NCBI GenBank assembly: GCA_964517675.1
Contig: CAZFEL010000001.1
Coordinates: forward strand, 186,001-250,000
Length of the DNA stretch: 64,000 nucleotides
Source: Asbonarchaeum sp964517675
Lineage (GTDB): Archaea; Nanohalarchaeota; Nanosalinia; Nanosalinales; Nanoanaerosalinaceae
Direction of reading: 5' to 3'
Shown here: positions 1-7,945 of the stretch, one piece after another
Layout: every line of letters begins with the position of its first letter
Numbering within the stretch: the stretch's first letter is position 1
Translations under genes and position numbers: made by a program
The notes under the pieces: generated by a model
What the model was told of the DNA's origin: nothing
What the model saw: only the letters and a program-made list of their open reading frames with translations
Databases searched by the model: none

Positions 1-1026
1 GTCCATCATCGAGAGGAGCTGGGAGACGACGCGGCGCTCGACCTCGCCCTGTCCGTCGCCACGCTTGGGTGCGAGGGAGTCGAGCTCGTCGATGAAGATG
101 ATCGCCGGAGAGTTGTCCCGTGCCTCCTCGAAGACCTCCCGGAGTTTCTTCTCGGATTCGCCGTAGAACTTCGACATGATCTCCGGTCCCTTGATATCGG
201 TGAAGTAGGCGTCGGATTCGTTGGCGACGGCCTTCGCGATCAGTGTCTTACCTGTGCCGGGTGGTCCGTGGAGCAAGACGCCGCTGGGGGCATCGATGCC
301 GAGCTGCTGGAAGACCTCGGGGTGCTTAAGCGGCAGCTCGATCATCTCGCGGACCTTCTGGATCTCATCGTCCAGGCCACCGATGTCCTCGTAGGTGACC
401 TCGGGGACCCGTGGTCCTGCCTCTGATTCATCGACCGCCTGCTGTTTGACCTCGATCTCGGTATTCTCTGTTATCATGACGGGGCCGTCTGGCTGGCTGG
501 AGACGACCATGAGCTTGGTCTCCCCGAGCCCGAAGTTGCCGAAGAAGTCGTCCATGTCGAACATATCCTCGAAGAAGCTCCTGCGGCGCTGGCGCCCGCC
601 TGATCCGGGGACGAGGATGTCCTGATCGGTGACCGGCCGGCCGACGAGTGTCCGCCGGAAGATGGAGGGGTTCGAGACCTGGATGATGACGCCTTCCTCT
701 GCGGGGGCGAGGACGACCTTCTCGGCCTCTTTGACGTCGGTGGGACTGATCTCGACCTTCTCGCCGAGTGATGTGCCGGCGTTCTTACGGATGTACCCGT
801 CCATCCGGATGACGCCGAGACCGGCGTCCTGCGGGAGGCTCTTTGCGACCTTCGCTACCGTCTCGCGGTTGCCGTGGATCGTGACCGGGTCGCCTTCGCG
901 TATCCCGAGTTTCTCCATGACCTGGGAGTCGATCCGGACGATGCCGGAGCCGATGTCTTCCTGCAGTGTTGAGGGTACTTCGCCGACGCGGAGCTTGACC
1001 GTGTGTTCGTTGCTGTCTTCGGGCAT
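1..1026 (-). CDS. cdc48: Cdc48/VCP-like AAA+ ATPase, N-terminal part (runs off the window)
   Basis: The 342 visible residues show the Cdc48 order. There is an N-terminal double-psi-barrel-like domain (about residues 1-190), then the first AAA module with Walker A GPPGTGKT, Walker B IIFIDELD and the pore-side motif KFYGESE. The second AAA module lies beyond the window edge. Cdc48/VAT is a hexameric unfoldase that feeds substrates to the proteasome. An Arg-rich and Phe/Asp-rich insert (GGRRQRRRSFFEDMFDMDDF) sits in the N-domain. The start is ATG 1026, preceded by GGTGAT, and the gene lies 16 bases behind a small gene on the same strand. Identification is firm from the motifs; the C-terminal half is not seen. 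Confidence 0.93.
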   Translation of the reverse strand, partial: MPEDSNEHTVKLRVGEVPSTLQEDIGSGIVRIDSQVMEKLGIREGDPVTIHGNRETVAKVAKSLPQDAGLGVIRMDGYIRKNAGTSLGEKVEISPTDVKEAEKVVLAPAEEGVIIQVSNPSIFRRTLVGRPVTDQDILVPGSGGRQRRRSFFEDMFDMDDFFGNFGLGETKLMVVSSQPDGPVMITENTEIEVKQQAVDESEAGPRVPEVTYEDIGGLDDEIQKVREMIELPLKHPEVFQQLGIDAPSGVLLHGPPGTGKTLIAKAVANESDAYFTDIKGPEIMSKFYGESEKKLREVFEEARDNSPAIIFIDELDSLAPKRGDGQGEVERRVVSQLLSMMD

Positions 1027-1042
1027 TGATGATCACCAGTGA

Positions 1043-1384
1043 TTATGTGTCGTTGTCCTGTAGCGGCTTATCGACCGTGTCCCAGTCCTCGCCGTCGAGG
1101 ATGACAGGGTAGGTGGTGTACTCGACCTTCCCACCCCATTCATCGAGGTACTCGATGAACCGGTCCTTGTGCCGCTGTGCTATGATGATGACGGAGTCCT
1201 CGACCTTGATTGAGGGGATCTTCCCGAGGAGGCCCTCTTTCTCGTAATGGTAGACCTTATCGTCCTTCCGGACGGTCTGCTTGTAGCCGAACAGACCGCG
1301 GTAGAACTTGTTCCGTTCGTAGAGGGAGTCGAACCGCTCCCGGTCCGTGTCGTAGGCGATCAGGAGGGCCCGGTGTTCCGCCAT
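1043..1384 (-). CDS. conserved-looking hypothetical protein, 113 aa
   Basis: I do not recognise this protein. It is small and soluble with mixed charge and no membrane segment, begins MAEHRALLIAYDTDRERF and ends in an acidic tail. ATG 1384 is chosen because a TATA-like box (1408-1416, minus strand) is centred 28 bases upstream, the usual spacing for leaderless genes here. A longer frame to 1576 would cross that promoter and run into radB. It is the first gene of a probable two-gene unit with cdc48, so a link to protein quality control is possible but unproven. Confidence 0.7.
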   Translation of the reverse strand: MAEHRALLIAYDTDRERFDSLYERNKFYRGLFGYKQTVRKDDKVYHYEKEGLLGKIPSIKVEDSVIIIAQRHKDRFIEYLDEWGGKVEYTTYPVILDGEDWDTVDKPLQDNDT

Positions 1385-1493
1385 CGGTTTTGTATACGTG
1401 CCTACAACCTTTAAGTCGTTTTTGTTTCCCTCAACAAAAACTCGTGCCCGAGCATGCTGTAAGGATAAAAGCCTGGGTCCGTAAGTCATTTCC

Positions 1494-2198
1494 ATGGATA
1501 CGCCCGAGCGCCTGTCGCTGGACTGCGAGCCGCTGGACGATCTCCTCGGCGGTGGTCTGGAGGCAGGCACCATCACGAACGTCTACGGCGCATCCGGGAC
1601 CGGCAAGACGAACATCTGCGTGCAGGCGATTGCGTCCTGCCTTGAGGACGGCGGGACGGCGCTTTTCGTGGACACGGAGGGAGGGTTCTCTGCGGAGCGG
1701 TTTCTCCAGATCCACGATGACAGGGAGGCACTGGACCGGCTGCTGGTCGTGGAGCCGACGACGTTCGAGGACCAGAAAGGCAGGTTCGACGAGCTCGAGG
1801 ACGTCGTGACGGAGGAGGGCGTCGACCTGCTGGTGGTCGATTCCCTGGTCGCGCTGTACCGGATCCGGCTGCAGGATGAGGACGCTTCAGAGACGAACAG
1901 GGAGCTGTCCCGGCAGCTGTCGATCCTCTCGAAGATCGCACGCGAACAGGACATCCCTGTGCTGATCACGAACCAGGTGTACTCGCCGTTCGAGTCGGAT
2001 GAGGTCCGGATGGTGGGCCGTGACGTGCCGACGTACTGGTCGAAGTGCTTGGTGAAGCTCGAAGAGGATGGCACGAACCGCCGCAGGGCCGTCCTGAAGA
2101 AGCACCGCTCCCGGCCGGAAGGCCTGGAGACGGAGTTCGTGATCACGGGCGAGGGACTGGTCTCGAACGGGAAGGACCCGGAGATGCAGCTGTACTGA
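1494..2198 (+). CDS. radB: DNA repair and recombination protein RadB
   Basis: This is a 234-residue RecA-superfamily ATPase, the usual RadB length, with no N-terminal helix-hairpin-helix domain as found in RadA. Walker A is GASGTGKT (32-39) and Walker B is LLVVD (112-116), with a TEGGFSAERF segment between them typical of the family. RadB is a euryarchaeal RadA paralogue thought to assist recombination as a mediator. A TATA-like GATAAAAG (1464-1471) lies 26 bases before ATG, so the transcript is probably leaderless. It diverges from the small gene at 1043-1384. Confidence 0.93.
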   Translation: MDTPERLSLDCEPLDDLLGGGLEAGTITNVYGASGTGKTNICVQAIASCLEDGGTALFVDTEGGFSAERFLQIHDDREALDRLLVVEPTTFEDQKGRFDELEDVVTEEGVDLLVVDSLVALYRIRLQDEDASETNRELSRQLSILSKIAREQDIPVLITNQVYSPFESDEVRMVGRDVPTYWSKCLVKLEEDGTNRRRAVLKKHRSRPEGLETEFVITGEGLVSNGKDPEMQLY

Positions 2199-2260
2199 CC
2201 GGGTGTGACCGAGGGGTGGCACAAGGTTTTTAAGCGTGGACGCACCCGTTGGTGGATACG

Positions 2261-2362
2261 ATGACAGCGATGGCTTCCCTCGACACACAGGTCACAGGTC
2301 TCACCGGGGACAGCCGCAACGCTACGATCGCGATCATTCTGTTCATCCTAATTATTAGCTGA
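2261..2362 (+). CDS. very small ORF, 33 aa, hydrophobic C-terminus
   Basis: This short frame encodes a Thr/Ser-rich N-terminal half and ends with a hydrophobic stretch, IAIILFILIIS, right before the stop. It could be a tail-anchored micro-membrane protein. Support for real expression: a TTTTTAAG box (2227-2234) centred 30 bases before the ATG, matching the promoter layout of neighbouring genes. Nothing else in the 2199-2457 gap would explain that promoter except the ligase-like gene further down. No homologue is recognised. Translation is unproven; the frame could instead be the leader of the downstream gene's transcript. Confidence 0.45.
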   Translation: MTAMASLDTQVTGLTGDSRNATIAIILFILIIS

Positions 2363-2457
2363 ACGGAGGTCTCCTTTCCCGGGGCGGAGGGGGCGACCTC
2401 CTGCAGTTGATCTTCACCTAGCCAAGACTACGCTCCGGACCACCAGGTGATACCGGC

Positions 2458-4278
2458 ATGGAATGGAACCAGGCACGAGACGAGTTCGCTGACCGCGCGC
2501 GAGGAAACTTCGAGGACCAGGTCCCGACGTCGATGGGTGTGGAGGACGAGATCGCCCATCTCGACCCGGAGACGTTCGAGTCCATCGGGCGTGAGCTGTA
2601 CCAGCGCACCATCGAGGCACTCGGGGCCCACGACCACGTCGAGTTGAAGTACGAGGACGACTCGCCGTGGGAGGATGTCCCTGTCGCGGCACTGATCCAC
2701 GATGCGTTCTTCGAGCAGGAACTGGATCACCTGGATGGCTTTTTCCCGGACGAGGGCTTTTTCCCTGAGGAGTACGACGATGTGGTCGCGGAGGTAAGCT
2801 ACGATCTCTCGAACGAGCTCGAGAAGGCTACAGGTGTCAACGTCTCCCTGGCGGCCGCACACCGTGAGCGGGACCTCCTTGACCGGCTGAAGATGGAGGC
2901 GATCCCGGAGGACACACAGCTGTTCCGTCTCGGCCACGTTCCTGGTCTTGCGGTCGATGAGGTCGATGATTTCTACGACCGCGACCGGTTCGAGGACGAG
3001 GACGGGTATCCCTCGGACGAGGAGCTCGCTGACTACATGACACAGAAGCGCCGGTACGTTGATCACCTGAAGTCCCACGGCAACACGGTCATGTCGATCG
3101 GTGGCACGGACTCGATCCAGGTCACGATGCGGCCCGCGATGCCGGACGGGCCGGATACGATGGTCAGGGACGTCCTCGGTGCCGGTGAGGGTCCATCCGT
3201 GCCTGCTCTGTCCCCGGTGCTGTATGCGCCGTTCATGTCCTCGCCGGTCCTGGACGAGGACGGCGACCTGGTGTCTCACATGGGCCGTGAGTGGGCCTAT
3301 TCGATGGGCTTAGACGATACCCCGTACGCTGACGACGAGAAGTACGGCTTCATCGATGAGCTCGCCCACGTCGAGGGCATCGAGGATGCGATGGACGTGT
3401 TCGCTGACAAGCGGTTCCAGTTCTCGGCCGGTGTCGAGGCCTCGGACCTCGAGGTCGTCGGGACGGACGAGACGCTGTACGAGGCCGTCTCGGATGACCA
3501 CAGCCAGGTCGAGGAGGATACCGCGTTCAACGTCCGCGTCGGTCACGAGGACTACGGTGTGATCGATTTCGAGACGTTTGTCGAGGACCAGGTCTTCGAA
3601 GGTATCGTCTCGCTCCCTGACCCGGACAGCGATGCGGAAGGCGAGGAGGTCCACGTCCGGGCGGATTACTCGGGGATGGACGAGGAGGCGTTCCTTGAGG
3701 GGGCCTGGGGTCATTTCGTCGCCCACAACACGGGCGTCTGGCCGAGCTACAACCCGCGGTTCGATGTTGGTGCCTTCGAGAGCCGGGATTTCGGCAACAG
3801 CCCGCGCATCAAGGAGGCCGTCGACACCCAGGCTGCACTGTTCCACCGCTGGGAGGCGGTCCAGGAGTACGCAGAAGAGGCCCTGGACATGCACGACCAG
3901 TACGCCTCGATCGTCCGCGACGGTGTCACGGAGGAGGGGATGGACTTCGTGCTGCCGTCCGGCCACACGGTCGAGGAGGCGTGGTACGGTCCTGACGGCG
4001 AGGACGGCCTGCTCGATATCCTTCAGGATGGTGTCCGTGAGATCGCGTACGCACAGACGGAGGATGTCGTGGGTGAGAAGGCCGAGGCGTACGCGGAAAG
4101 CTACCGCGAGACGATGGAGGAGTACCTCGAGGACGGGACCTTCTCTGAGGTCTTTGCGGCGGCCTACAACGAGGGCGGCCTCGAGGCCGCGATGGACGAG
4201 GCTGCAGTCAGGGACGAGGACCCGGCGGACATGGGCCGCTGGCAGGACGAATGGGCGGAGTACAGGGGTGAGCTGTGA
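2458..4278 (+). CDS. GCS2/EgtA-like glutamate-amine ligase family protein, 606 aa
   Basis: A very acidic protein. The middle part follows the glutamate-cysteine ligase type 2 (GshA/EgtA) pattern: GTDSIQVTMRP corresponds to the family's TASVQVN strand, then ALSPVLYAPFMSSPVLD and GREWAYSMGLD correspond to the 'LGPVL.A.FANSP' and 'R...W..LD' block. Near residue 440, YNPRFDVGAFESRDFGNSPR resembles the late 'YLEVRGADA' strand. If correct, it joins Glu through its gamma carboxyl to an amine or Cys using ATP. A perfect ribosome site AGGTGAT (2445-2451) lies 6 bases before ATG. Its stop overlaps the next start by one base, so it is co-translated with an M20 peptidase. The assignment is by pattern only; substrate unknown. 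Confidence 0.55.
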   Translation: MEWNQARDEFADRARGNFEDQVPTSMGVEDEIAHLDPETFESIGRELYQRTIEALGAHDHVELKYEDDSPWEDVPVAALIHDAFFEQELDHLDGFFPDEGFFPEEYDDVVAEVSYDLSNELEKATGVNVSLAAAHRERDLLDRLKMEAIPEDTQLFRLGHVPGLAVDEVDDFYDRDRFEDEDGYPSDEELADYMTQKRRYVDHLKSHGNTVMSIGGTDSIQVTMRPAMPDGPDTMVRDVLGAGEGPSVPALSPVLYAPFMSSPVLDEDGDLVSHMGREWAYSMGLDDTPYADDEKYGFIDELAHVEGIEDAMDVFADKRFQFSAGVEASDLEVVGTDETLYEAVSDDHSQVEEDTAFNVRVGHEDYGVIDFETFVEDQVFEGIVSLPDPDSDAEGEEVHVRADYSGMDEEAFLEGAWGHFVAHNTGVWPSYNPRFDVGAFESRDFGNSPRIKEAVDTQAALFHRWEAVQEYAEEALDMHDQYASIVRDGVTEEGMDFVLPSGHTVEEAWYGPDGEDGLLDILQDGVREIAYAQTEDVVGEKAEAYAESYRETMEEYLEDGTFSEVFAAAYNEGGLEAAMDEAAVRDEDPADMGRWQDEWAEYRGEL

Positions 4279-5372
4279 TGGACGAGGTCGAGCTCGCCCG
4301 GGAGCTTTTGAAGTTCGATACGGTCTCCCCTGTGACCGATCCGGACGTGATGGAGTTCCTAGAGCGATTCCTCCAGGTCGAGGGCATCGAGCCCGAGGTC
4401 AGGGAGATCGGCAACGTGAAGAACCTGATCGCGCGGACCGGTGACGGCGGGACATCGGTCTGTCTCAACGGCCACCTGGACGTGGTACAGCCGGGGAAAG
4501 ACTGGACGGTGACGGACCCGTTCGAACCGGTGGTCGAGGATGGCAGGCTGTACGGCCGCGGTGCTGCAGATATGAAGGCGGCGGTCGCGGCCCAGGTGAT
4601 GGCGTTCGTCGATCTCCACAATAACAACGACTTCGACGGCGAGGTGACGCTGATGCTCGTCGGTGACGAGGAGAAGGGAGGATTCAACGGGACCAAGCCG
4701 CTTGTCCAGGAGATGGAGCCGTTCGATTATGCGGTCATCGGCGAGCCGACGGATCTCAACGTCCAGGTTGGGACACGCGGTGTCCTGTGGGTCAATGTCT
4801 TCATCGAAGGCGAGTCCGCCCATGCGTCCCGTCCCGGGGTCGCGGACAATGTGATGGAGGACGTGCCGGCGGTCATACGGGAGCTCCAGGAACTGGAGAT
4901 GGAGCACGAGCCGGACGATGTGCTCCCTGATCCGTCGTTCACGGTGACAGGTGTCGAGACGGACATGACCCAGAACAGCATCCCTGCGGAGGCCCTGGTC
5001 CAGGCGGATGTCCGGTATCTACCGGGCCAGGACCCTGCTTATATCGTCGCGAGGGTCGAGGAGATCCTGGAGGACAGAGGCGTCGATGCCCGTGTCGAGT
5101 CCGTCGACCACGGTGGCGCGTTCACACTCGAGGACGAGCGGTTCCGCGAGACGGCAACGGAGGTCCTCACGGACGTCCGGGGCGATGAACCCGATCACAT
5201 CACGGAGGGAGGTGCCTCGGATGGTCGCTTCTTTGCGGAGCGGGGGACGCCGTTCATCGAGCTCGGTGTCAACCAGGAGCCCGGGCACATGGCTGATGAA
5301 TACTGCAGTGTAGAGAGTATCTCGACGCTGCGGGAGGCCTATGCCGGTATCGTGGAGCGGTTGTCCTGCTAG
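4278..5372 (+). CDS. M20-family metallopeptidase (ArgE/DapE/CPG2 type)
   Basis: A 364-residue protein with the full M20 metal site: GHLDVV, YGRGAADMKA with the bridging Asp, GDEEKGG with the catalytic Glu pair, GEPTD, and a late PGHMADEY His. SAHASRP marks the dimerisation/lid domain. Such enzymes are two-zinc hydrolases of N-acyl amino acids or dipeptides (ArgE, DapE, carnosinase, glutamate carboxypeptidase). ATG 4278 overlaps the upstream stop (TGATG) and is preferred over GTG 4275. Coupling to a GCS2-like ligase suggests the pair makes and trims, or recycles, a gamma-glutamyl compound; this is inference. Confidence 0.85.
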   Translation: MDEVELARELLKFDTVSPVTDPDVMEFLERFLQVEGIEPEVREIGNVKNLIARTGDGGTSVCLNGHLDVVQPGKDWTVTDPFEPVVEDGRLYGRGAADMKAAVAAQVMAFVDLHNNNDFDGEVTLMLVGDEEKGGFNGTKPLVQEMEPFDYAVIGEPTDLNVQVGTRGVLWVNVFIEGESAHASRPGVADNVMEDVPAVIRELQELEMEHEPDDVLPDPSFTVTGVETDMTQNSIPAEALVQADVRYLPGQDPAYIVARVEEILEDRGVDARVESVDHGGAFTLEDERFRETATEVLTDVRGDEPDHITEGGASDGRFFAERGTPFIELGVNQEPGHMADEYCSVESISTLREAYAGIVERLSC

Positions 5373-5376
5373 ATGG

Positions 5377-6405
5377 TCAACCGGTCTCGCTGGCTATAGC
5401 CTCCCTGATGGAGGCTGTGTCGACCCTGATCGTGATGAAGGCGATGTAGCCGAGGATGATGTCCTGCCAGTAGGTGACGATGCGGTAGAGGACGGCTGCC
5501 GCAAGCGCTGGGGTATAGAGGAGGCCAAGGACTTTTGTCAGCAGGGCTGTCATGGTGGCCTCGTACGCGCCCGATCCACCGGGGGTCGGGGTGAACGTTG
5601 AGAGGCTGGCCAGGGGGAGGAGGAACGCTATCAGCGCCATCGGCGCATCCTGGCCGAGCGAGAGCAGGATGAAATGGAAGGCGAGGATCTGGAACCCGAA
5701 GAACAGGTGGGCGACGATCGCTGTCTCGAGGAGAACCGTCCTGCTGCTGCCAAGGGCCCTGAACGAGTGTTCTATCTCGGTGAGTCGTTCCTCCAGGGGC
5801 CCGACGTACCGTTTTCCGTGACCAAGGCGTGCTGTCATGCCCTTGACGATGCCAAGGATCGCGTTGCCGACGGCCTGGGGCTTGAACCACAGGAGGGCCG
5901 TGAGGATGCTCCCGGCAATGCCGAAGGCTATGACGGCTGTCAGTGTCTCTACTATGAAACTGTTCAGTGTTGTCTCGATCGTGAAATAGATCGCTCCGAG
6001 CAGGACGTAGGAGAAGATCGGTATCGTGTTGATGATGTCGGCCGAGATAACTGCTGAGAGGGCCTGCTGGTAGCTTATGTCGGTGTTGTCCTTGATAACA
6101 TAGGCCATGAACGGCTCGCCGCCGAACTGGCCGAGCGGTGTGACTGCGTTGACGAAATTACCTGCCATGAATATCTTCAGGACGTCTATGAAGTTCTTGT
6201 CGCCGCCGACGGTGTTGACGAATCTGTACCAGGAGTTCGCCAGGATGGGAACAGCGGCCAGTCCAAAGAGAAGAGCTATAAGGAGGTAACGGCGTTTTGC
6301 AGTACCTATGGACCGAACGAGACGACTGGTGTCCGCGAGGGCGATCAGGATGGCGAGGAGGGCGGTCGTCACCCCGAACAATATCGCTGTTTTCCGGTTG
6401 ATCAT
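5377..6405 (-). CDS. lysylphosphatidylglycerol-synthase-TM / AglD-like (UPF0104) membrane protein
   Basis: A 342-residue integral membrane protein with about eight hydrophobic segments. It carries UPF0104 hallmarks: NFVNAVTPLGQFGGEPFMAY in the first half and a late FTPTPGGSGAYEA loop. The family includes the membrane domain of bacterial MprF and archaeal AglD partners, usually tied to lipid or glycan movement. Start ATG 6405 (MINRKTAIL) is chosen because the longer frame would overlap the upstream gene's end. It lies 22 bases behind a sulfatase-fold gene, so the two probably act together on the envelope. Confidence 0.78.
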   Translation of the reverse strand: MINRKTAILFGVTTALLAILIALADTSRLVRSIGTAKRRYLLIALLFGLAAVPILANSWYRFVNTVGGDKNFIDVLKIFMAGNFVNAVTPLGQFGGEPFMAYVIKDNTDISYQQALSAVISADIINTIPIFSYVLLGAIYFTIETTLNSFIVETLTAVIAFGIAGSILTALLWFKPQAVGNAILGIVKGMTARLGHGKRYVGPLEERLTEIEHSFRALGSSRTVLLETAIVAHLFFGFQILAFHFILLSLGQDAPMALIAFLLPLASLSTFTPTPGGSGAYEATMTALLTKVLGLLYTPALAAAVLYRIVTYWQDIILGYIAFITIRVDTASIREAIASETG

Positions 6406-6427
6406 TGTTCCTTCGACCCTCTGACCA

Positions 6428-7297
6428 TCACACGCCGTAACCGAGCTGGTTGAGTCTGTCCTTGATCTTGTCCTCGTCACGATCGTGGTCGGTTCCGCTT
6501 CCCTTCTTTATTTTGCGTCTCTGTCCGTTTTTTATCTCTATCCATCCGACGCGGGCTATTTCCCTGTCGCTCCATCCGTATCCGTGGCCGTATACCTTTG
6601 CCATACCGATCTTCTTGCCGTAGACATTGCCGTGGTCGGAGGTGATAACGGTCTTTCCGCTCATCAAGGGTATGAGTTCCTGTACCTCGTCTAAAACGAT
6701 GGCGAGGTTCTCGTGGTATGCCTCCCGGACCTCATCCTCTGTGAGCTCGCCGGCGGCAAGTTGCTCCCAGACGGTCTTGGTCTTTTTTGCGAGGATGCTG
6801 TCGTACATCGGGGAGGCGATGTCGTCTGCCTTCTCGCCGATGAAGGGATAGTGAGGCTGCATGTAGTGGATGATGATCCGTTTGTCGGGGTGGGCCTTGA
6901 TGGCCTCTTCTGCGGCGGCTGTCACGTCGCCGGGGAGGACGGTGCCGTGCTCGTCGTTCCAGTGTTTCTCCCAGACGTCGTATCGGGCGTGGAGTCCCAG
7001 ATCCATGCGAGCGACCTGCGGTGAGGCGGTGACATAGACGATATCGGAATTATCACGTCCCTTGAGGTTCTTCCGGAGGAACTCGAGAGTGTGTGAGGCG
7101 TTTGAAAAGATAGCTTCGGTCTCAGCCTCGAAGGGATTCTGATCGTCCAGCATCTCGTACCTGCACCCATCGAGGATGATCATGTTGTCCCAGTCCTCCT
7201 TGAGGAAGTTCTCGATGGGCGTGTAGTCCTTCCTGCTGGTCACGGTGGCCACCCCTTCCTGGAGCAAGGTCAGCAGATGGCCCACGATGTGCTTCAT
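6428..7297 (-). CDS. sulfatase/alkaline-phosphatase-fold protein, 289 aa
   Basis: The N-terminal IILDGCRYE and the late TVITSDHGNVYG block are the metal-binding ends of the alkaline phosphatase superfamily. HYMQPHYPFIG in the middle is typical of archaeal sulfatase-like proteins in cell-surface gene sets. No signal peptide or membrane segment is evident, so a cytoplasmic or membrane-face role on a lipid-linked or glycan phosphate/sulfate is possible. Leaderless start: a TATA box (7321-7328, minus strand) is centred 28 bases upstream. It is first in a two-gene unit with the AglD-like membrane protein. Confidence 0.75.
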   Translation of the reverse strand: MKHIVGHLLTLLQEGVATVTSRKDYTPIENFLKEDWDNMIILDGCRYEMLDDQNPFEAETEAIFSNASHTLEFLRKNLKGRDNSDIVYVTASPQVARMDLGLHARYDVWEKHWNDEHGTVLPGDVTAAAEEAIKAHPDKRIIIHYMQPHYPFIGEKADDIASPMYDSILAKKTKTVWEQLAAGELTEDEVREAYHENLAIVLDEVQELIPLMSGKTVITSDHGNVYGKKIGMAKVYGHGYGWSDREIARVGWIEIKNGQRRKIKKGSGTDHDRDEDKIKDRLNQLGYGV

Positions 7298-7420
7298 GGA
7301 TTGGCATGGGTGCCGGGAGGTTTATAGTTTTCGTGGCCGGGTCAGCGGTCCCGCAGGGCGGATGGTGGTCTGGCCGGTCTACCGGAAGGGATTTTATACG
7401 AGCGCTGGTATGGAGTGTGT

Positions 7421-7945
7421 ATGAGTCTGTACCGGTTCGATGGTATGGAGCCGGAGGTCCACGAGACGGCCTTTGTCCACCCGGACGCGACGCTGGTCGG
7501 GGAGGTCTATCTCAGCTCTGACTGCTCGGTCTGGCCATCGGCGACCCTCCGCGGTGATTCGAATGCGATTTCGGTCGGGAAACGGTCGAACATCCAGGAC
7601 AGTGCTGTGGTCCATGTCTCCTCAGGCGAGCGAGCCGAGATTGGGAACCGAGTCACCATCGGCCACGGCGCGATCGTCCACGGCTGTGAGATAGGCGATG
7701 AGGTCCTTATCGGGATGGGGGCGACGGTCCTGTCCGGTGCGGAGATCGGTGAGGGATCGATCGTCGCTGCCGGAACGGTCGTGCCGGAGGATGAGGTCAT
7801 CCCGCCGGAAAGTGTCGTGATGGGTGTGCCGGCGGACCTGAAGCGGGAAGCATCTGATGAGGACCGCGATTGGATCCGGGAGAACGCCCGGGAGTACGTG
7901 AGAAAAGCGGAGAAATACGCCGGTTCGATGGAGCGCTTGGACTAG
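7421..7945 (+). CDS. gamma-carbonic-anhydrase-like hexapeptide-repeat protein
   Basis: The 174-residue protein is a left-handed beta-helix of hexapeptide repeats followed by a C-terminal helix. The three His of the gamma-class zinc site can be placed at SAVVHV and VTIGHGAIVHGC. It belongs to the CaiE/PaaY/YrdA branch; true carbonic anhydrase activity is not certain in that branch. ATG 7421 is preferred over GTG 7415 because ATTTTATAC (7391-7399) is centred 26 bases before it. Its TAG stop interlocks with that of topA on the other strand. Confidence 0.85.
   Translation: MSLYRFDGMEPEVHETAFVHPDATLVGEVYLSSDCSVWPSATLRGDSNAISVGKRSNIQDSAVVHVSSGERAEIGNRVTIGHGAIVHGCEIGDEVLIGMGATVLSGAEIGEGSIVAAGTVVPEDEVIPPESVVMGVPADLKREASDEDRDWIRENAREYVRKAEKYAGSMERLD

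Noticed and set aside
1210..1809. An Arg/Ser-rich 199-codon plus-strand frame over the radB start
   Set aside because: It is out of frame with radB and antisense to the upstream gene, with the Arg/Ser/Pro-rich composition typical of shadow frames here.
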